The notes under the pieces were generated by a model. The model saw only the letters and a program-made list of their open reading frames with translations, was not told the DNA's origin and searched no databases. Shown here in pieces: positions 60,407 to 64,000 of a stretch of DNA of 64,000 nucleotides. Made by a program: the position numbers and the translations under genes. Location of the stretch: NCBI GenBank assembly GCA_900546435.1, contig URCQ01000014.1:1-64000 (forward strand). Reading direction: 5' to 3'. The DNA comes from an uncultured Pseudobutyrivibrio sp. (GTDB lineage Bacteria; Bacillota; Clostridia; Lachnospirales; Lachnospiraceae). Numbering within the stretch: position 1 is the stretch's first letter; every line of letters starts with the position of its first letter.

Positions 60407-61696
60407 ATGCAGTATCTGTCTTATGCGAATGTGATGGAAGAAGTATTTCTGATGGTTGCGGCTCTTATGTATATGCTTCCTTTGCGAAAAAAAGAGCCTA
60501 TTGAACGTCGTTTTATTTCCGGACTGCTTTTGGGGAGCATACTGCTGATTGGCCCGGCACTTGTGCTTCCGCAGACGGCAATAACGGCGCTTTTTTTGAC
60601 GCTGTTCAGCTTACTGATCTTACCGTTTATCATTTACTATTGTGTAGCAATCCGAAAGAGTGCGGCTTTTTATGTGGCAATCTGGTCGGTTGTGACAACA
60701 CAATTTTTTATGAATTTATGGCATGTGCTATATGCTTTGCTGGGCGTGGGTAAGCGAATTAGAAGCGACGGTGCTATTTTTTTGTGCATAATTGGGTATT
60801 ATATCGTTGGGTATATCCTTGTATATCTGACAATTGCACGTCGTATGCCGGAAAAAGGGAAATATTATATTGGGCCGCGTCAGATGACATCGGCAATTTT
60901 GTTCTTACTTGCCTTTGAGATGTTAGATCAGATGATGCGCATGGTACATCTGGATGTTGATGATTTTATGTATTATGTGGTGCTTCTGGTCGTACAGCTA
61001 TATTGCGTATCGCTTTTGTTTATCCAGTCGGAACTTTTTAAAAAAAGTGCGTTGGAAAAAGAACTTTTTACCATGAATATACTGATGAAACAGCAGGAAG
61101 CGCAGTACGAACTGACGCGTGATAATATCGATATGATCAACCGTAAATGTCATGATCTCAAACATCAGGTGCAGGCATTGCGCAGTGTGGCTGATGATGA
61201 GAGTAAGGAACGTTATCTGAAAGAATTGGAAAAATCGGTTGAAATTTATGGTGCTATCGTAAAAACAGGCAATGATGTATTAGATACCATTTTAACGGAA
61301 AAAAGTCTGGCATGTCAGGCGAAAGGAATCAAAATCAATTGTATTGCAGATGGCAGTAAACTGGAATTTGTGGATCCGGTGGATTTGTATGGTATTTTAG
61401 GAAATGCAGTGGATAATGCGATGGAAGCGGTGGAAAAAATTTCCGAGGCGAGAATGCGCCTGATTGATATTGCAATTTTTACCAGAGATCGTTTTCTTGT
61501 GATCAACATTACCAATCCAGTGACCGGAGAGGTCAAAATGAAAAATGGTCTTCCGACCAGTACAAAGCCACACAACGGCTATCATGGCTATGGACTGCGC
61601 AGTATAAAACACAGTCTGGCACGCTATGATGGTACGATGAGTGTGCATGTTTCGGAACAAACTTTTGAACTAAAGATGCTCTTGCCGTTACCATAA
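60407..61696 (+). CDS. GHKL sensor histidine kinase
   Basis: The 429-residue protein has six or seven membrane helices to about residue 215, the phosphoacceptor stretch NRKCHDLKHQVQAL, the N-box GILGNAVDNAMEAVEKI and the G-box GYGLRSIKHSLARYDG. GGAGGAGGAA six bases before the ATG sets the start; an earlier TTG lies in that ribosome site. It is the partner of the LytTR protein just upstream. The location between two glycosidase genes suggests that it senses a sugar-related signal or a surface event, not necessarily a peptide. Confidence 0.88.
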   Translation: MQYLSYANVMEEVFLMVAALMYMLPLRKKEPIERRFISGLLLGSILLIGPALVLPQTAITALFLTLFSLLILPFIIYYCVAIRKSAAFYVAIWSVVTTQFFMNLWHVLYALLGVGKRIRSDGAIFLCIIGYYIVGYILVYLTIARRMPEKGKYYIGPRQMTSAILFLLAFEMLDQMMRMVHLDVDDFMYYVVLLVVQLYCVSLLFIQSELFKKSALEKELFTMNILMKQQEAQYELTRDNIDMINRKCHDLKHQVQALRSVADDESKERYLKELEKSVEIYGAIVKTGNDVLDTILTEKSLACQAKGIKINCIADGSKLEFVDPVDLYGILGNAVDNAMEAVEKISEARMRLIDIAIFTRDRFLVINITNPVTGEVKMKNGLPTSTKPHNGYHGYGLRSIKHSLARYDGTMSVHVSEQTFELKMLLPLP

Positions 61697-61707
61697 GGAT
61701 ATACAAG

Positions 61708-61737
61708 AACCACTTAGGGTAATTTCATAACCACTTA
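61708..61737 (+). promoter_or_regulatory. LytTR-type direct repeats upstream of the GH2 gene
   Basis: AACCACTTA occurs twice, identical, with a 12-bp gap (21 bp start to start). The second copy begins 43 bp before the -10 box. This fits the known LytTR site geometry. Confidence 0.65.
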
Positions 61738-61748
61738 CGATAACTCGG

Positions 61749-61777
61749 TTGTTATTCGGCATGCGACCATATAGAAT
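61749..61777 (+). promoter_or_regulatory. Promoter of the GH2 gene
   Basis: TTGTTA and TAGAAT are separated by 17 bp. The weak -35 box fits a promoter needing an activator. Confidence 0.66.
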
Positions 61778-61819
61778 GACAATATAAAATTAGCGTAGTG
61801 TGTTATGTAAGGAGGATCT

Positions 61820-63895
61820 ATGAGAAATACTTTTTCTCTGAATCAGAATTGGAAATTTAGTATACAAGACAAGCCTGCTATTACCGTAGACGTTCCACAT
61901 ACCTGGAATGCGATTGACGGACAGGATGGCGGTAATGATTATTACCGTGGTGTCGGTATTTATGAAAAAATCTTTCAAAAGCCAACATTTGATGAAAAAA
62001 CACAGGATGTATATCTGGAGTTTTGTGGTGTGAATGCAACAGCCACAGTGACTTTGGGTGGACAGCAGGTGGCTTATCACGATGGAGGCTATTCTACTTT
62101 TCGTGTGAAAGTTACACCATATCTGCAGGACGAAAATATGCTGCAGGTAGCGGTGGACAATACAGTCAATACAAGAGTCTATCCACAAAAAGCAGATTTT
62201 ACATTTTATGGTGGAATCTATCGTGATGTAAATCTGCTTGTGGTATCAAAAAATCACTTTGAACTGGATTATTATGGAATGCCGGGCATGCAGATTACAC
62301 CATCTGTAGCAGAGGATACGGCAGATGTTAAGATGGAAGGGTATGTCTATCTTGATGCCGAAGCGGATGCTGCGGCATATACGGTTATATTTTCTATCTG
62401 TGATGACTTGGGAAATGTTATTCTTGAAGAAACAACAGCGCTTACCGATTTTACATTTGATCAGGAACGTTTTGGAGCGATTATTAGTGCGGACAGCCTG
62501 AAGGGAAAAGGTCGTGACGCAGCGCTTGTAGCGGATGTGACACCGGATTTTGTACCGACAGCAAAGCATGCAGCGGCACATACTTTTCATATGGATGCGC
62601 CACACTTGTGGAACGGCGTGTGTGATCCATATCTGTACACCGCAAAGGCAACACTTTTGTGTCAGGGAGTGACGGTGGACGAAATCACACAACGTTTTGG
62701 CGTGCGTTCATTTGCCGTATATCCGGATAAAGGCTTTTATCTGAATGGAAAGCCATACCCACTTCATGGCGTATCGCGTCATCAGGACTTTAAGGGGATT
62801 GGTAATGCGATTCCGAAGGAACAGCATAAAAAGGATATGGAGCTGATCAAGGAGATTGGGGCAAATACGATTCGTCTGGCGCATTACCAGCATGACCAGT
62901 ATTTCTATGATCTCTGTGATGAAGAGGGAATGATTGTATGGGCAGAAATTCCATATATTTCTGAACACATCCCATCCGCACGTGCAAACACCATTACACA
63001 GATGCGGGAGCTGATTTTGCAAAATTACAACCACGCAAGTATTGTGACATGGGGGCTTTCCAATGAAATTACGATTTCTACACACAACAAGAAAGACATG
63101 CTTGATAACCATCATGTCTTAAATGATTTGTGTCATAACATGGATGCCCATCGCGTGACATCGCTTGCCTGCTATGCAATGTGTAACCCATTTGGAAAAG
63201 TCGTGCATATTTCAGATATTGTAAGTTATAACCTGTATCTGGGATGGTATGTGCCGGGACTATTCCTAAATGATATTTTCTTTGCATTGTTTCATCTGCG
63301 CTATCCAAAGCGCTCTTTAGGCTATTCGGAGTACGGTGCAGAAGGTATGCCAAATCTGCACAGCGAGCATCCGCACAGAGGAGATCACACAGAAGAATAT
63401 CAGGCAAAATATCATGAATATATGGTGCGTTGTTTTGCGAGATTCCCATGGATCTGGGCAACACATGTATGGAATATGTTTGATTTTGCGGCAGATGCCA
63501 GAGACCAGGGCGGTGAACCGGGTATGAACCACAAGGGACTTGTGACATTTGACCGTCAGACAAAAAAAGACAGCTTTTATCTGTACAAGTCTTACTGGAA
63601 TGCAGAGCCAATGGTACATATCTGCAGCAAGCGTTTTGTGGAGCGCAAAAAGAAGACAATTATGGTTAAAGTTTATAGCAACCAGCCAAGTGTATCGTTC
63701 TATTGCAATGACAAATTGATTGCAACAAAGGAAGCGGATCATGTGTTTAAATGCAAGGTCACACTTGCAGATGGTGAAAATCACATTCGCGTGGTGGCAG
63801 GAGACTTTGAAGATACGGCGACATTCGTCCGTACGGATGCACCGGCAAATTATAAACTTTCCAAGAAACGCTCGAAGAGTGCAAACTGGGTATAA
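61820..63895 (+). CDS. Glycoside hydrolase family 2 enzyme
   Basis: The 691-residue protein has a GH2 sugar-binding domain (NQNWKFSI, VDVPHTWNAIDG, YYRGVGIYEK), an immunoglobulin-like domain (~190-300) and a TIM barrel with GVSRHQDFKG, the acid/base E416 in WGLSNEI and the nucleophile E504 in YSEYGAEG. A C-terminal beta domain follows (~600-691). Such enzymes are beta-galactosidases or beta-glucuronidases; the specificity is not clear from motifs. No signal peptide is seen, so it acts inside the cell. GTAAGGAGGATCT precedes the ATG. A transporter gene starts 28 bp after the stop, suggesting uptake of its substrate. Confidence 0.9.
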   Translation: MRNTFSLNQNWKFSIQDKPAITVDVPHTWNAIDGQDGGNDYYRGVGIYEKIFQKPTFDEKTQDVYLEFCGVNATATVTLGGQQVAYHDGGYSTFRVKVTPYLQDENMLQVAVDNTVNTRVYPQKADFTFYGGIYRDVNLLVVSKNHFELDYYGMPGMQITPSVAEDTADVKMEGYVYLDAEADAAAYTVIFSICDDLGNVILEETTALTDFTFDQERFGAIISADSLKGKGRDAALVADVTPDFVPTAKHAAAHTFHMDAPHLWNGVCDPYLYTAKATLLCQGVTVDEITQRFGVRSFAVYPDKGFYLNGKPYPLHGVSRHQDFKGIGNAIPKEQHKKDMELIKEIGANTIRLAHYQHDQYFYDLCDEEGMIVWAEIPYISEHIPSARANTITQMRELILQNYNHASIVTWGLSNEITISTHNKKDMLDNHHVLNDLCHNMDAHRVTSLACYAMCNPFGKVVHISDIVSYNLYLGWYVPGLFLNDIFFALFHLRYPKRSLGYSEYGAEGMPNLHSEHPHRGDHTEEYQAKYHEYMVRCFARFPWIWATHVWNMFDFAADARDQGGEPGMNHKGLVTFDRQTKKDSFYLYKSYWNAEPMVHICSKRFVERKKKTIMVKVYSNQPSVSFYCNDKLIATKEADHVFKCKVTLADGENHIRVVAGDFEDTATFVRTDAPANYKLSKKRSKSANWV

Positions 63896-63923
63896 TAGAT
63901 AAGAGATTGAAGGAGGTTTTTTC

Positions 63924-64000
63924 ATGAGTGAAAACAAACAAGCGGGAACAAGTGGACTGAACCGTGCAAAGCCTTATCAGTTGGTATTGTTTCCTCTGAA
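63924..64000 (+). CDS. Start of a probable sugar transporter (3' cut by window)
   Basis: Only 25 residues are visible (including GLNRAKPYQLVLFPL), preceded by GAAGGAGGTTTTTTC. The NRAKxxQLxLFPL pattern is like the N-terminus of GPH/MFS glycoside symporters, which often pair with GH2 enzymes. The rest lies outside the window. Confidence 0.5.
   Translation, partial: MSENKQAGTSGLNRAKPYQLVLFPL

Noticed and set aside
1..64000. CRISPR array, tRNA, rRNA, complete insertion sequence or prophage
   Set aside because: No regularly spaced repeats, no cloverleaf or rRNA motifs and no transposase, integrase or phage structural gene were seen.

Overview
The window reads as a low-to-mid GC, endospore-forming Firmicute, most likely a gut Lachnospiraceae. 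The pointers are a spoIIAA-spoIIAB-sigF operon, two Spo0A-type regulators, a PdaB-like deacetylase, three GHKL/LytTR two-component systems, a feoA-feoA-feoB locus with its small cysteine-rich partner, GH2/GH3 glycosidases and strong AGGAGG ribosome binding sites. The family assignment is an inference from gene content; no rRNA or tRNA gene was seen.

Layout. 1-3.65 kb: the end of a lic-type phosphocholine locus (nucleotidyltransferase/choline kinase fusion cut by the window edge, licC, BCCT transporter), AT-rich. 3.7-5.9 kb: a 19-codon ORF, an AgrC-like kinase and a LytTR regulator. 6.0-7.6 kb: two complete tandem spo0A genes. 7.6-15.7 kb: envelope and exopolysaccharide genes (GtrA, GT-C transferase, UDP-sugar pyrophosphorylase, zinc ribbon protein, phosphoglycosyl transferase, GT2, LytR-CpsA-Psr protein). 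15.8-22.8 kb: housekeeping genes (glmS, htrA, carbamate kinase, pyruvate kinase, polysaccharide deacetylase). 22.8-24.9 kb: a TetR/MATE efflux pair. 24.9-28 kb: ferrous iron uptake with three similar operators. 28-31.8 kb: glycosyltransferases and small proteins. 31.9-39.2 kb: valS, a FapA-family protein, a zinc-ribbon TPR protein and the sigma-F operon. 39.3-44.2 kb: a MacAB-like exporter and a DUF815 ATPase. 44.3-46.7 kb: an esterase and a second MATE pump.

46.9-55.1 kb is the accessory part. A minus-strand LytTR/GHKL pair faces a plus-strand operon of two membrane-anchored extracellular proteins, two polytopic membrane proteins and an ABC ATPase. A LytTR-type direct repeat lies between them. 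Decayed fragments follow (rhamnulokinase, a possible lipoprotein tail). Then comes a consensus promoter driving a structured, terminator-ended RNA of about 200 nt just in front of a PBECR4-type nuclease-fold gene and a small overlapping partner. This is the best candidate for an undescribed system, resembling a type III toxin-antitoxin or attenuator arrangement.

55.2-64 kb: a MATE pseudogene, a doubly membrane-anchored permuted GH3 enzyme behind a 20-bp perfect palindrome, a third LytTR/GHKL pair, then a GH2 enzyme and the start of a transporter. The promoter before GH2 carries two 9-bp repeats exactly 21 bp apart, the geometry expected of a LytTR site. This suggests glycoside use controlled by a cell-surface sensor.
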